Assembly: GCF_003027925.1 (NCBI RefSeq) | Contig: NZ_PYPS01000025.1 | Coordinates: 49,908-113,907 of the forward strand | Direction: 5' to 3' | Length of the DNA: 64,000 nucleotides | Origin: Micromonospora sp. RP3T | GTDB taxonomy: Bacteria; Actinomycetota; Actinomycetes; Mycobacteriales; Micromonosporaceae | In this document: positions 18,187 to 26,334 of the stretch, piece after piece | Layout: the number at the start of each line of letters is the position of its first letter | How positions within the stretch are numbered: position 1 is the first letter of the stretch | Notes under the pieces: generated by a model | What the model was told of the DNA's origin: nothing | Database searches by the model: none | The model's input: the letters and a program-made list of their open reading frames with translations, nothing else | Translations under genes and position numbers: made by a program

Positions 18187-18323
18187 CGACCTGGTAACGG
18201 AACGTGCCGCCGAGTCCCGTTTCGTCGCCTTGGTGGTCACTCTCAGTGATGGAAACCACGTTGCGGAGCGTGATCAGTGCCCGTCGTCGTCCGGCTCGCC
18301 GGGGAACGTGAGACGATCACGAC

Positions 18324-19187
18324 GTGACGGCGACGATCCTGGACGGCAAGGCCACCGCGGCGGAGATCAAGGACGAGCTGCGAGCGCGGGTGAAGGCGCT
18401 CGCCGAGCGCGGCATCACCCCCGGGCTCGGCACGGTCCTGGTCGGTGAGGATCCCGGCTCCCAGGCGTACGTCAACGGCAAGCACCGCGACTGCGCCGAG
18501 GTCGGCATCGCCTCACTGCGCGTCACGCTGCCGGCCGACGCCACCCAGGAACAGCTCGACGCGGCACTGGCCGAGCTGAACGCGGACCCGGCCTGCCACG
18601 GCTACATCGTCCAGCTTCCGCTCCCGGCGCACCTGGACACGCAGCGGGCGCTGGAGTCGATCGACCCGGACAAGGACGCCGACGGCCTGCACCCGGTCAA
18701 CCTGGGCCGGCTCGTGCTCGGCTACGACGCCCCGCTGCCCTGCACCCCGCGCGGCATCGTCGAGCTGCTGCGCCGGCACGACGTGCCGCTGCGCGGCGCG
18801 AACGTCGCGGTGGTCGGTCGCGGCAATACGGTCGGCCGCCCGCTCGGCCTGCTGCTCACCCGGCGCAGCGAGAACGCCACCGTCACGCTCTGCCACACCG
18901 GCACCCTGGACCTCGCCGGCCACACCCGCGCCGCCGACATCGTGATCGTCGCCGCCGGCGTGCCGGGGCTGCTCACCGCCGACATGATCACCCCGGGGGT
19001 GACGGTGGTGGACGTCGGTATCACCCGGGTGATCGGCGACGACGGCAAGGGGCGCTACACCGGCGACATCGACCCCGAGGTGGCCGAGGTGGCCGGCAAG
19101 ATGGTGCCGATGCCCGGTGGCGTCGGCCCGATGACCCGGGCGATGCTGCTCACCAACGTGGTCGAACGCGCCGAGCGGGACCGCTGA
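18324..19187 (+). CDS. folD: Methylene-THF dehydrogenase / methenyl-THF cyclohydrolase
   Basis: Bifunctional one-carbon enzyme making 10-formyl-THF, the donor used by PurN and PurH. 287 aa. The N-terminal catalytic domain has YVNGKHRDCAEVGI (YxxxK lysine), GYIVQLPLP and DKDADGLHPVN. The Rossmann domain contains VVGRGNTVGRPLGLLLTRR, and the C-terminal signature is PMPGGVGPMTRAMLL. The GTG at 18324 gives the family N-terminus. Single gene; mdh follows 99 nt later. Confidence 0.96.
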   Translation: MTATILDGKATAAEIKDELRARVKALAERGITPGLGTVLVGEDPGSQAYVNGKHRDCAEVGIASLRVTLPADATQEQLDAALAELNADPACHGYIVQLPLPAHLDTQRALESIDPDKDADGLHPVNLGRLVLGYDAPLPCTPRGIVELLRRHDVPLRGANVAVVGRGNTVGRPLGLLLTRRSENATVTLCHTGTLDLAGHTRAADIVIVAAGVPGLLTADMITPGVTVVDVGITRVIGDDGKGRYTGDIDPEVAEVAGKMVPMPGGVGPMTRAMLLTNVVERAERDR

Positions 19188-19286
19188 CCACCCAGACAGG
19201 TCATAACCGTCCGCCCCTCGCCCGATCGGTGCCAGGATGGCTGATACGGTCCGGAAAACCGACTGGTATCAGGGAGTGGGACGACC

Positions 19287-20237
19287 ATGGGTAAGAAGGT
19301 CACTGTCGTCGGGGCCGGCTTCTACGGCTCCACCACCGCACAGCGCCTGGCCGAGTACGACATCTTCGAGACCGTCGTGATCACCGACATCGTGGAGGGC
19401 AAGCCGGCGGGCCTCGCCCTCGACCTCAACCAGTCGCGGCCGGTCGAGGGCTTCGAGACCAAGCTGGTCGGCGTCACCACCGGCCCGAACGGCGAGGGCT
19501 ACGAGGCCATCGAGGGCTCGGACGTCGTCGTCATCACCGCCGGCCTGGCCCGCAAGCCGGGCATGAGCCGGATGGACCTGCTGGAGACGAACGCCAAGAT
19601 CGTCCGGCAGGTCTCCGAGAACGTCGCCAAGTACGCCCCGAACGCCGTCGTCATCGTGGTGTCGAACCCGCTCGACGAGATGACCGCGCTGGCCCAGATC
19701 GCCACCCAGTTCCCCAAGAACCGGGTGCTCGGCCAGGCCGGCATGCTCGACACCGCCCGGTTCACCAACTTCGTCGCCGAGGCGCTGAGCGTACCGGTGA
19801 AGTCGGTCCGGACCCTGACGCTCGGCTCGCACGGCGACACCATGGTCCCGGTGCCGTCGAAGAGCACCGTGAACGGCAAGCCGCTGCGCGACGTCATGCC
19901 GGCCGAGCAGATCGAGGAGCTGGTCGTCAAGACCCGCAACGGTGGCGCCGAGGTGGTCGCCCTGCTCAAGACCGGTTCCGCCTACTACGCGCCGTCCGCC
20001 GCCGCGGCCCGGATGGCGAAGGCCGTGGCCGAGGACTCCGGCGACGTGATGCCGGTCTGCGCCTGGGTCGACGGCGAGTACGGCATCTCCGGCGTCTACC
20101 TGGGCGTCGAGGCCGAGATCGGCGCCGAGGGCGTGAAGCGGGTCGTGGAGACCGAGCTGGACGCCGACGAGCTGGCCGCGCTGAAGGAGGCCGCCGAGGC
20201 CGTCCGCGCCAAGCAGGGCGACGTCGCTTCCATGTGA
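19287..20237 (+). CDS. mdh: Malate dehydrogenase (LDH-like type)
   Basis: TCA enzyme oxidising malate to oxaloacetate with NAD. 316 aa, of the LDH-like (MDH type 3) subfamily, as seen from VVGAGFYGSTTAQRLAE. Arginines at 89 and 95 in GLARKPGMSR at the substrate loop specify malate over lactate. The catalytic histidine lies in LGSHGDTMVPV. The start ATG follows GGGAGTGGGAC. A 17-bp perfect hairpin ends the gene. Confidence 0.96.
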   Translation: MGKKVTVVGAGFYGSTTAQRLAEYDIFETVVITDIVEGKPAGLALDLNQSRPVEGFETKLVGVTTGPNGEGYEAIEGSDVVVITAGLARKPGMSRMDLLETNAKIVRQVSENVAKYAPNAVVIVVSNPLDEMTALAQIATQFPKNRVLGQAGMLDTARFTNFVAEALSVPVKSVRTLTLGSHGDTMVPVPSKSTVNGKPLRDVMPAEQIEELVVKTRNGGAEVVALLKTGSAYYAPSAAAARMAKAVAEDSGDVMPVCAWVDGEYGISGVYLGVEAEIGAEGVKRVVETELDADELAALKEAAEAVRAKQGDVASM

Positions 20238-20252
20238 CCTGAGCACCACCGC

Positions 20253-20290
20253 CGCGAGGGGCGGCCGGCTTCCGCCGGCCGCCCCTCGCG
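20253..20290. terminator. Strong bidirectional terminator after mdh
   Basis: 17-bp perfect arms CGCGAGGGGCGGCCGGC (20253-20269) and GCCGGCCGCCCCTCGCG (20274-20290) with a TTCC loop, between mdh and the convergent metallo-hydrolase gene. Confidence 0.85.
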
Positions 20291-20309
20291 CGTCCCACCC
20301 ACCCAACGG

Positions 20310-21092
20310 TCAGGGGTGGGGGGTGAAGGGGGTGCCCAGGTGGGGGGTGGCCAGGAGCAGCGGGGAGAGGGTCGACAGGACGCGCTCACGGGTCCGGCCG
20401 GCCCCGGCCCGGTCCTCCTCGTGGACGTAGCACAGCGCCGGGTCGATCAACTGGATCGCGTGCACCAGGAGGTCGCCGGTGACCAGGAGACGCTCGTCGC
20501 CGGACTCCACCAGCACGGACTGGTGCCCGGGGGTGTGGCCGGGCGTGCTCAGCACGCGTACCCCCGGGGTGAGGTCGGTGTCGCCGTCGAGCACCCGCAG
20601 CCGGCCGTCGGCGCGCAACGGCCCGAGCAGCCGGGCCGGCAGTTCCGGGTGGAACAGCTCCAGCGCGTCCAGCTCGGCGCGCTGCACCAGGTGGTCCGCA
20701 TTGGGGAACAACGACCCGGCCCAGCCCACGTGGTCGCTGTGCAGGTGGGTGAGGACGACCGTGCGGACGTCCGCCGGGTCGATGCCGGCGTCGGCCAGCT
20801 CGGCCGGCAGCCGGCCGGGCACCGGCGCCCAGCTCGCCGCCAGCGCGTCCGCCGGGCCGATGCCGGCGTCGACCAGGGTGACCGGCCCGTCACCGGTACG
20901 CAGCGCGAACGCGCGGAACGGCAGCCACCAGCCGCCGTCCGGCCCGACCGCGTCCGGGTCCCGCTGGTCCGCCTCGTGCCAGTTCGCCTCGGTGGCGTCG
21001 GGGAACGCCTCCTCGCGCCGCATGAAGAAGGGGCCCGCTCCGTCGAGCAGCGAGGTGATCGTGATGGACCCGAGCGTGTGCGTCAGCGGCAT
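20310..21092 (-). CDS. MBL-fold metallo-hydrolase
   Basis: 260-aa metallo-beta-lactamase-fold hydrolase. The di-metal motif HxHxDH is H116-L-H118-S-D120-H121. Further ligands are the histidine in STPGHTPGHQ and the aspartate in VTGDLLVHA. Such proteins hydrolyse lactones, thioesters or phosphodiesters; resemblance to quorum-quenching-type lactonases is only general, and the substrate is unknown. It stands alone, divergent from icd across 100 nt that contain a CAGTACG palindrome. No clear ribosome site precedes the ATG. Confidence 0.85.
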   Translation of the reverse strand: MPLTHTLGSITITSLLDGAGPFFMRREEAFPDATEANWHEADQRDPDAVGPDGGWWLPFRAFALRTGDGPVTLVDAGIGPADALAASWAPVPGRLPAELADAGIDPADVRTVVLTHLHSDHVGWAGSLFPNADHLVQRAELDALELFHPELPARLLGPLRADGRLRVLDGDTDLTPGVRVLSTPGHTPGHQSVLVESGDERLLVTGDLLVHAIQLIDPALCYVHEEDRAGAGRTRERVLSTLSPLLLATPHLGTPFTPHP

Positions 21093-21141
21093 GCGGGAAG
21101 GATGTCACCGCGAGGCCGGCTGGGTCACCTCCGACGGTTTC

Positions 21142-21157
21142 CAGTACGCTCGTACTG
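21142..21157. promoter_or_regulatory. 16-bp palindrome in the icd / metallo-hydrolase divergent region
   Basis: CAGTACG (21142-21148), CT, CGTACTG (21151-21157). Placed 36 nt before icd and 50 nt before the divergent hydrolase, where an operator would be expected. Confidence 0.4.
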
Positions 21158-21192
21158 CTTGAGCACGTGTCCCCCGAGAGGAGCGCCGGCCG

Positions 21193-22410
21193 ATGGCGAA
21201 GATCAAGGTAAACAACCCGGTCGTGGAGATCGACGGCGACGAGATGACCCGGATCATCTGGAAGCAGATCCGGGAGCAGCTGATCCTGCCGTACCTCGAC
21301 GTCGACCTGCACTACTACGACCTGTCGATCCAGTACCGCGACGAGACCGACGACCAGGTCACCGTCGACGCCGCCAACGCCATCAAGGAGCACGGCGTCG
21401 GCGTCAAGTGCGCCACCATCACCCCGGACGAGGCCCGGGTGGAGGAGTTCGGCCTGAAGAAGATGTGGCGGTCGCCGAACGGCACCATCCGCAACATCCT
21501 CGGCGGCGTGGTGTTCCGCGAGCCGATCATCATGTCGAACGTGCCGCGGCTCGTCCCGGGCTGGACCAAGCCGATCATCATCGGCCGGCACGCGCACGGC
21601 GACCAGTACAAGGCCACCGACTTCGTCGTCCCCGGCCCGGGCAAGGTCACCATCACGTACGCCCCGGCCGACGGCGGCGCGCCGATGGAGATGGAGGTCG
21701 CCAACTTCCCCGGCGGCGGCATCGCCATGGGCATGTACAACTTCGACGAGTCGATCCGGGACTTCGCCCGCGCCTCGTTCCGGTACGGCCTGGACCGCAA
21801 CTACCCGGTCTACATGTCGACCAAGAACACCATCCTCAAGGCGTACGACGGCCGGTTCAAGGACATCTTCGCCGAGGTGTTCGAGGCCGAGTTCAAGGCC
21901 GAGTTCGACGCCGCCGGCCTGACCTACGAGCACCGGCTGATCGACGACATGGTCGCCGCCGCGCTCAAGTGGGAGGGCGGGTACGTCTGGGCCTGCAAGA
22001 ACTACGACGGTGACGTGCAGTCCGACACCGTGGCGCAGGGCTTCGGCTCGCTCGGCCTGATGACGTCGGTGCTGCTCTCCCCGGACGGCCGTACCGTCGA
22101 GGCCGAGGCCGCCCACGGCACTGTCACCCGGCACTACCGGCAGTACCAGAAGGGCGAGAAGACCTCGACCAACCCGATCGCCTCGATCTACGCCTGGACC
22201 CGGGGCCTGGCCCACCGGGGCAAGCTGGACGGCACCCCGGCGGTCACCGAGTTCGCCAACACGCTGGAGCAGGTCATCGTGGAGACCGTCGAGGGCGGCC
22301 AGATGACCAAGGACCTCGCGCTGCTCATCTCGCGGGACGCCCCGTGGCTGACCACCGACGAGTTCATGAACGCGCTCGACGAGAACCTGGCCCGCAAGCT
22401 CGCGGCCTGA
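21193..22410 (+). CDS. icd: NADP-dependent isocitrate dehydrogenase (dimeric, eukaryote-like type)
   Basis: TCA enzyme, isocitrate to 2-oxoglutarate plus NADPH. 405 aa, matching the homodimeric type II (IDP-like) enzymes rather than the roughly 740-aa monomeric form found in many other actinomycetes. Key sites are ITPDEARVEEF, the substrate loop KMWRSPNGTIRNILGG, the conserved YRQYQKGEKTSTNP and EAAHGTVTRHYR. GAGAGGAGCG lies before the ATG. Single gene closed by a 16-bp hairpin. Confidence 0.96.
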   Translation: MAKIKVNNPVVEIDGDEMTRIIWKQIREQLILPYLDVDLHYYDLSIQYRDETDDQVTVDAANAIKEHGVGVKCATITPDEARVEEFGLKKMWRSPNGTIRNILGGVVFREPIIMSNVPRLVPGWTKPIIIGRHAHGDQYKATDFVVPGPGKVTITYAPADGGAPMEMEVANFPGGGIAMGMYNFDESIRDFARASFRYGLDRNYPVYMSTKNTILKAYDGRFKDIFAEVFEAEFKAEFDAAGLTYEHRLIDDMVAAALKWEGGYVWACKNYDGDVQSDTVAQGFGSLGLMTSVLLSPDGRTVEAEAAHGTVTRHYRQYQKGEKTSTNPIASIYAWTRGLAHRGKLDGTPAVTEFANTLEQVIVETVEGGQMTKDLALLISRDAPWLTTDEFMNALDENLARKLAA

Positions 22411-22426
22411 GCCTCCTCGCCGATCA

Positions 22427-22464
22427 CGACGGAGCCCGCCGGCGCATACCGGCGGGCTCCGTCG
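22427..22464 (+). terminator. Terminator after icd
   Basis: 16-bp perfect arms CGACGGAGCCCGCCGG (22427-22442) and CCGGCGGGCTCCGTCG (22449-22464), 6-nt loop. Confidence 0.85.
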
Positions 22465-22636
22465 CGTCCGTGCTCCGTCGGGTGCGGTGTCCGCCGCTGT
22501 GGGGCGTCACCCGGGCCCGGCCGGACTCGTTGCACCGGGTGGACGCGATGCCAGTCCCGTCCACCCGTCCCTTCCCAGCGGGGGCCCGGTCACCGGGCCC
22601 CCGCGCCCTGTTTCCGGGGCGCGGGCGACCAGCGGT

Positions 22637-22687
22637 GTTAAGAAGGGGCCCCGCCTCTACCGGAGGCGTTAAGAAGGGGCCCCGCCT
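22637..22687. repeat. Two copies of a GTTAAG-GGGGCCCC repeat unit
   Basis: GTTAAGAAGGGGCCCCGCCT occurs at 22637-22656 and 22668-22687, period 31, with the spacer CTACCGGAGGC. The second copy ends 2 nt before the galT stop codon. The same unit, in the other orientation and with the same 31-nt period, is found at 30516-30594. Both sites lie between convergent genes. Confidence 0.85.
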
Positions 22688-22688
22688 T

Positions 22689-23762
22689 TCACGCGGCGCG
22701 CAGGAGTTCGGCGGCCCGCTCGGGGGCGATGTCGTTGATGAAGACGCCCATGCCGGACTCCGAACCGGCCAGGTACTTCAGCTTGTCCTTCGCCCGGCGG
22801 ACGGTGAACAGCTGCAGGTGCAGGTGCCCCAGCTCCCGGTCGACGCGCACCGGCGCCTGGTGCCACGCCGCGATGTACGGCATCGGCAGGTCGAACAGCC
22901 CGTCGAAGCGGCGCAGCAGGTCCAGGTAGAGCGGGCCGAAGGCGTCCCGCTCGGCGTCGTCGAGCGCCGGGATGTCCGGCACCGGCCGGTGCGGGGCCAC
23001 ATGCACCTCGAACGGCCAGCGGGCCGCCGCCGGCACGTACGCGGTCCAGTGCTCGTTGCTGGTCACCACCCGGTCGCCGGCGACGCGTTCGGCGGCCAGC
23101 ACGTCGGCGTAGAGGTTGCCGCCGGTGCGCTCGGTGTGGCGTCGGGCGGCGGCCAGCAGGCTCCGGGTCCGCGGCGTGACGAACGGGTACGCGTAGATCT
23201 GGCCGTGCGGGTGGTTCAACGTCACCCCGATCTCCTCGCCCCGGTTCTCGAACGGGAACACCTGCTCGACGCCGGGCAGCGCGCTCAGCGCGGTGGTGCG
23301 GTCGGCGAGCGCGTCCAGCACGGTCCGCACCCGGCCGGGGGAGAGGCGGGCGAACGAGGCGTTGTGGTCGTCGGTGAAGCAGACCACCTCGCACCGGCCG
23401 AGCCCGGGGCGCACCGGGGTGAACGGCGTGATCTCGGCCGGCTCCTCGGCGACCCGCTGGCTCAACGACGGGAACCGGTTCTCGAAGACCACCACGTCGT
23501 AGTCCGGCGCCGGGATCTCGCTGTGCCGGTCGCCGCGCGACGGACACAGCGGGCACTGGTCGGCCGGGGGCAGGAACGTGCGGGTCTGCCGGTGCACCGC
23601 CACCGCCACCCACTCGTCGGTCAGCGGGTCGTACCGCAGTTGCGAGGCGGGCGGCGGCGGGGGCAGGTCCCGCCGGTCCGGCTGGTCCCGCACCGCGTCG
23701 TCCCGCTCGTCGAAGTAGATCAGCTCCCGGCCGTCGGCCAGCTCGATCTGCGTACGCTTCAC
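22689..23762 (-). CDS. galT: Galactose-1-phosphate uridylyltransferase
   Basis: Leloir pathway enzyme exchanging UMP between UDP-glucose and galactose-1-phosphate. 357 aa. The active-site triad is H184-P-H186-G-Q, where H186 forms the uridylyl intermediate. Zinc-site cysteines C70 and C73 (DQCPLCPS) are present, as are FENRFPSL and the C-terminal HLHLQL. Its start overlaps the regulator gene stop by 4 nt, so both are one transcript. galK and galE are not nearby. The gene runs into the repeat array at its 3' end. Confidence 0.94.
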   Translation of the reverse strand: MKRTQIELADGRELIYFDERDDAVRDQPDRRDLPPPPPASQLRYDPLTDEWVAVAVHRQTRTFLPPADQCPLCPSRGDRHSEIPAPDYDVVVFENRFPSLSQRVAEEPAEITPFTPVRPGLGRCEVVCFTDDHNASFARLSPGRVRTVLDALADRTTALSALPGVEQVFPFENRGEEIGVTLNHPHGQIYAYPFVTPRTRSLLAAARRHTERTGGNLYADVLAAERVAGDRVVTSNEHWTAYVPAAARWPFEVHVAPHRPVPDIPALDDAERDAFGPLYLDLLRRFDGLFDLPMPYIAAWHQAPVRVDRELGHLHLQLFTVRRAKDKLKYLAGSESGMGVFINDIAPERAAELLRAA

Positions 23763-24547
23763 TCCGCTCCCTCCGTCGCGGGCACGGTCACCAGCTCACC
23801 CACCCGGTCCTCGAGTACCCCTCGCGCGTCGGGTGTCAACCGGTCGTCGGTGACCAGCACGTCCGCCGCGTCGAGGCCGACGATCGACGAGATGCCGACC
23901 GTGCCCCACTTGGTGTGGTCGGCGAGCACCACCAGCCCGTCGGCGGCGGCCACCAGCGCGCGGTTCGTGTCCGCCTCCATCAGGTTGGGCGTGGTGAACC
24001 CGGCCCGCTCACTGATCCCGTGCACGCCGAGGAAGAGCAGGTCCAGGTGGAGCGCGGCGACAGCGGCCACGGCCAGCGGGCCGACCAGCGCGTCCGACGG
24101 GGTGCGGACCCCGCCGGTGAGCACCACGGTCTGGTCCGGCCGGCCACCGACGTGCAGGATCTCGGCCACCGGCAGCGAGTTGGTGACCACCGTCAGGCCG
24201 GGCACGTCCACCAGCCGGCGGGCCAGCGCGGCGGTGGTGGTGCCGGCGGAGAGCGCGATCGCGGCGCCGGGGCGGACCAGCCGCGCGGCGTGGTCGGCGA
24301 TGGCGGCCTTCTCCGCGGCCTGGCGGACCGACTTGGCCCGGAAGCCGGGCTCGTCGGTCGAGCCGGGCCCGGCCAGCGTCGCCCCGCCGTGCACCTTGGC
24401 GAGCAGACCCTGGTCGTGCAGCGTTTCCAGGTCCCGCCGGATGGTCATGTCCGACACGCCGAACTCGGCGGCCAGCTCGGTGACCCGGACCCCGCCGGCG
24501 GCGCGGACCCGCTCCAGGATGGCGGTCTGCCGCTGTCGCGCGAGCAT
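23759..24547 (-). CDS. DeoR/GlpR family transcriptional regulator
   Basis: 262-aa repressor. The N-terminal winged HTH contains VTELAAEFGVSDMTIRRDLE, the hallmark helix of the DeoR family. The C-terminal DeoRC sugar-phosphate sensor contains LSAGTTTAALARRL, NSLPVAEIL, and the Asp/Lys pair in LADHTKWG. GGGAGGTGA precedes the ATG. It is co-transcribed with galT, so a galactose or other sugar phosphate is a reasonable effector. Four phased CGAAC boxes lie just upstream and are the likely autoregulatory site. Confidence 0.92.
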   Translation of the reverse strand: MLARQRQTAILERVRAAGGVRVTELAAEFGVSDMTIRRDLETLHDQGLLAKVHGGATLAGPGSTDEPGFRAKSVRQAAEKAAIADHAARLVRPGAAIALSAGTTTAALARRLVDVPGLTVVTNSLPVAEILHVGGRPDQTVVLTGGVRTPSDALVGPLAVAAVAALHLDLLFLGVHGISERAGFTTPNLMEADTNRALVAAADGLVVLADHTKWGTVGISSIVGLDAADVLVTDDRLTPDARGVLEDRVGELVTVPATEGAE

Positions 24548-24578
24548 CGCCGGTCACCTCCCGAGCTTTCTTCCACCG

Positions 24579-24613
24579 CGAACGCGGTCGAACGTGTTCC
24601 AACAAAGCCGAAC
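24579..24613 (-). promoter_or_regulatory. Four helically phased CGAAC boxes upstream of the DeoR gene
   Basis: On the plus strand CGAAC starts at 24579, 24589 and 24609, with a variant CCAAC at 24599: four pentamers at exactly 10-bp steps, 32-66 nt upstream of the regulator start. DeoR/GlpR proteins bind such TTCG half-sites. Likely operator for the regulator-galT unit. Confidence 0.65.
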
Positions 24614-24691
24614 ACTACCGGTCGGCGGAGGCGGACGCGACACCGCCGCCGTCCCGGGACGGAACGGCGGCGGTCAGCGGATCCGTGCCGG

Positions 24692-26221
24692 TCAGGCCGG
24701 CTGCATGCGGGGCTCCACCCAGCCGGTCTCGGTGAGGTGCTCCAGCACCCGCTGAACCGCCTCCTCGACGGTCAGGTCCGAGGTGTCCACCACCAGGTCG
24801 GCGTCGGTGGGCTCCTCGTACGGGTCGTCGATGCCGGTCATGCCGGTGAGCAGGCCGGCCCGGGCCCGGGCGTAGAGACCCTTGCGGTCGCGCTGCTCAC
24901 AGACCGCCAGCGGCGTCGCCACGTGCACCAGCAGGAAACCCGCGCCGGCCGCCTGGGCCATCTCCCGGGCGGTCGACCGGGCCGCCGCGTACGGCGCGAT
25001 CGGGCAGCAGATGCCGACCCCCCGGTGCCGGGCGATCTCGGCCGCCACCCAGCCGATCCGGCGCACGTTCAGGTCCCGGTCGGCCTTGCTGAAGCCCAGC
25101 CCGGCGGAGAGTTCCCGCCGCACCACGTCGCCGTCGAGCAGCGTGATCGTCCGGTCGCCCTGCTCCCGGAGCACGTCGGCGAGACTCCGGGCGATCGTCG
25201 ACTTGCCCGAGCCGGAGAGGCCGGTCAGGAAGATCACCAGACCGCGGTGCCGCCGGGGCGGGCGCGCCCGGGCCAGCTCCCGCGCCACCGCGGGCGGGGT
25301 GTGCCACTCGGGCAGCGGGAAACCTCGGTCCAGCAGGTCGTCGATCTCGTGCGGGCTGAGCGCCAACCGGCGGTTGCGCGGCGGGATGTCCTCCCGCCAG
25401 CGCCACTGCCCGTCCCGGTTGTCGTACGCCAGCTCGCGCGGCACCAGCACCCGCAGGCCGGCGCCGGAGAGCATGCCCTCGGTGGAGAGCAGATGGGTCA
25501 CGCCGTACGCGGCGGCGACCCGCGCCCGCAGCAACGCGTCGCTGATCTCGTCGCTGCGCCGCGCCAGCGGCACCGCCACCAGCGTCGCCGGCGGCATCCG
25601 GTCGCGGGCCGCGAACACGCTGCGCACCAGCGCCTCGGCCGGCAGGCCACCGCTGGACTCCTCGCCCACCGGGATCAGTACCAGCAGGTGCGCGCCGAGC
25701 GTCCGGGCCGCGTGCGCGATCTGGGCCAGCTGCGGGCGGTGCAGCGCACGGTCGGCGAAGACGCCGAGCACCCGGCCCGGCGGCAGCAGCCCGCGCACCT
25801 CGTCCGGGCCGCGTCGCAACCGCTGGAACGGCCCGTGGCCGCCGTCGCCGAGCCGGCGTACCGCGCCGCCCACGCCGACCGTGCCGTCGCGGGCCGGCCA
25901 GACGTCGATCACGTCCATGGCCGCCACCGGGGCGCCCTCGCCGTCGGTGAGCACCAGCGCCCGACGCGCCGGGTCGGCCAGTTCCAGCCCGTCGGCGAGC
26001 GCCGCCGGCACCTGGAGCGTCACCGGCACCGGCCACGGCGTGCCGTCGGCGAGCCGGCCACGCCGGCCCAGCGAGGCCAGGTCCGCCCGGGTCATGAAAC
26101 CGCTCAGCGGCGCGTACGCCCCGGTCAGCAACAACTCCAGATCGGCCAGCTCAGCGGGTCTTGGCGCGTACGACGGCGCATCCCGCAGCACATCCTCGGG
26201 CAGGATCCACCCGTTGCTCAT
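24692..26221 (-). CDS. cysC: Adenylylsulfate kinase fused to a degenerate ATP sulfurylase-like domain
   Basis: 509 aa. The C-terminal part (about 325-500) is APS kinase, making PAPS from APS: P-loop GLSGSGKS (334-341), LLDGDVVRRELSAGLGF, RNxRRIGW-like LNVRRIGWVA and DPYEEP. The N-terminal part (1-285) is recognisably ATP-sulfurylase-like (LLTGAYAPLSGFMTRADL, RLADGTPWPVPVTLQV). However, the catalytic RNPxHxxH stretch is replaced by RALHRPQLAQIAH (158-170), and the GRDHAG loop is missing near 248-256. The N-domain is therefore probably inactive as a sulfurylase and may be structural or regulatory. GGGGG precedes the ATG. It is a single gene, not with cysD/cysN. Confidence 0.88.
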   Translation of the reverse strand: MSNGWILPEDVLRDAPSYAPRPAELADLELLLTGAYAPLSGFMTRADLASLGRRGRLADGTPWPVPVTLQVPAALADGLELADPARRALVLTDGEGAPVAAMDVIDVWPARDGTVGVGGAVRRLGDGGHGPFQRLRRGPDEVRGLLPPGRVLGVFADRALHRPQLAQIAHAARTLGAHLLVLIPVGEESSGGLPAEALVRSVFAARDRMPPATLVAVPLARRSDEISDALLRARVAAAYGVTHLLSTEGMLSGAGLRVLVPRELAYDNRDGQWRWREDIPPRNRRLALSPHEIDDLLDRGFPLPEWHTPPAVARELARARPPRRHRGLVIFLTGLSGSGKSTIARSLADVLREQGDRTITLLDGDVVRRELSAGLGFSKADRDLNVRRIGWVAAEIARHRGVGICCPIAPYAAARSTAREMAQAAGAGFLLVHVATPLAVCEQRDRKGLYARARAGLLTGMTGIDDPYEEPTDADLVVDTSDLTVEEAVQRVLEHLTETGWVEPRMQPA

Positions 26222-26334
26222 CGAACCCCCAACTCGCCGGCCGGCACACAGTTTCGCAGCCCACCGGCGATCGGTCGAGAGCGCCACTCCACCTCCCGGC
26301 CACCCGCAGGTCGACCGGGTGTCGCCGGGCGGGT

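Noticed and set aside
20316..22013. 565-codon plus-strand frame across the metallo-hydrolase and icd
   Set aside because: Runs antisense through one real gene and out of frame through another; composition is typical of shadow frames.
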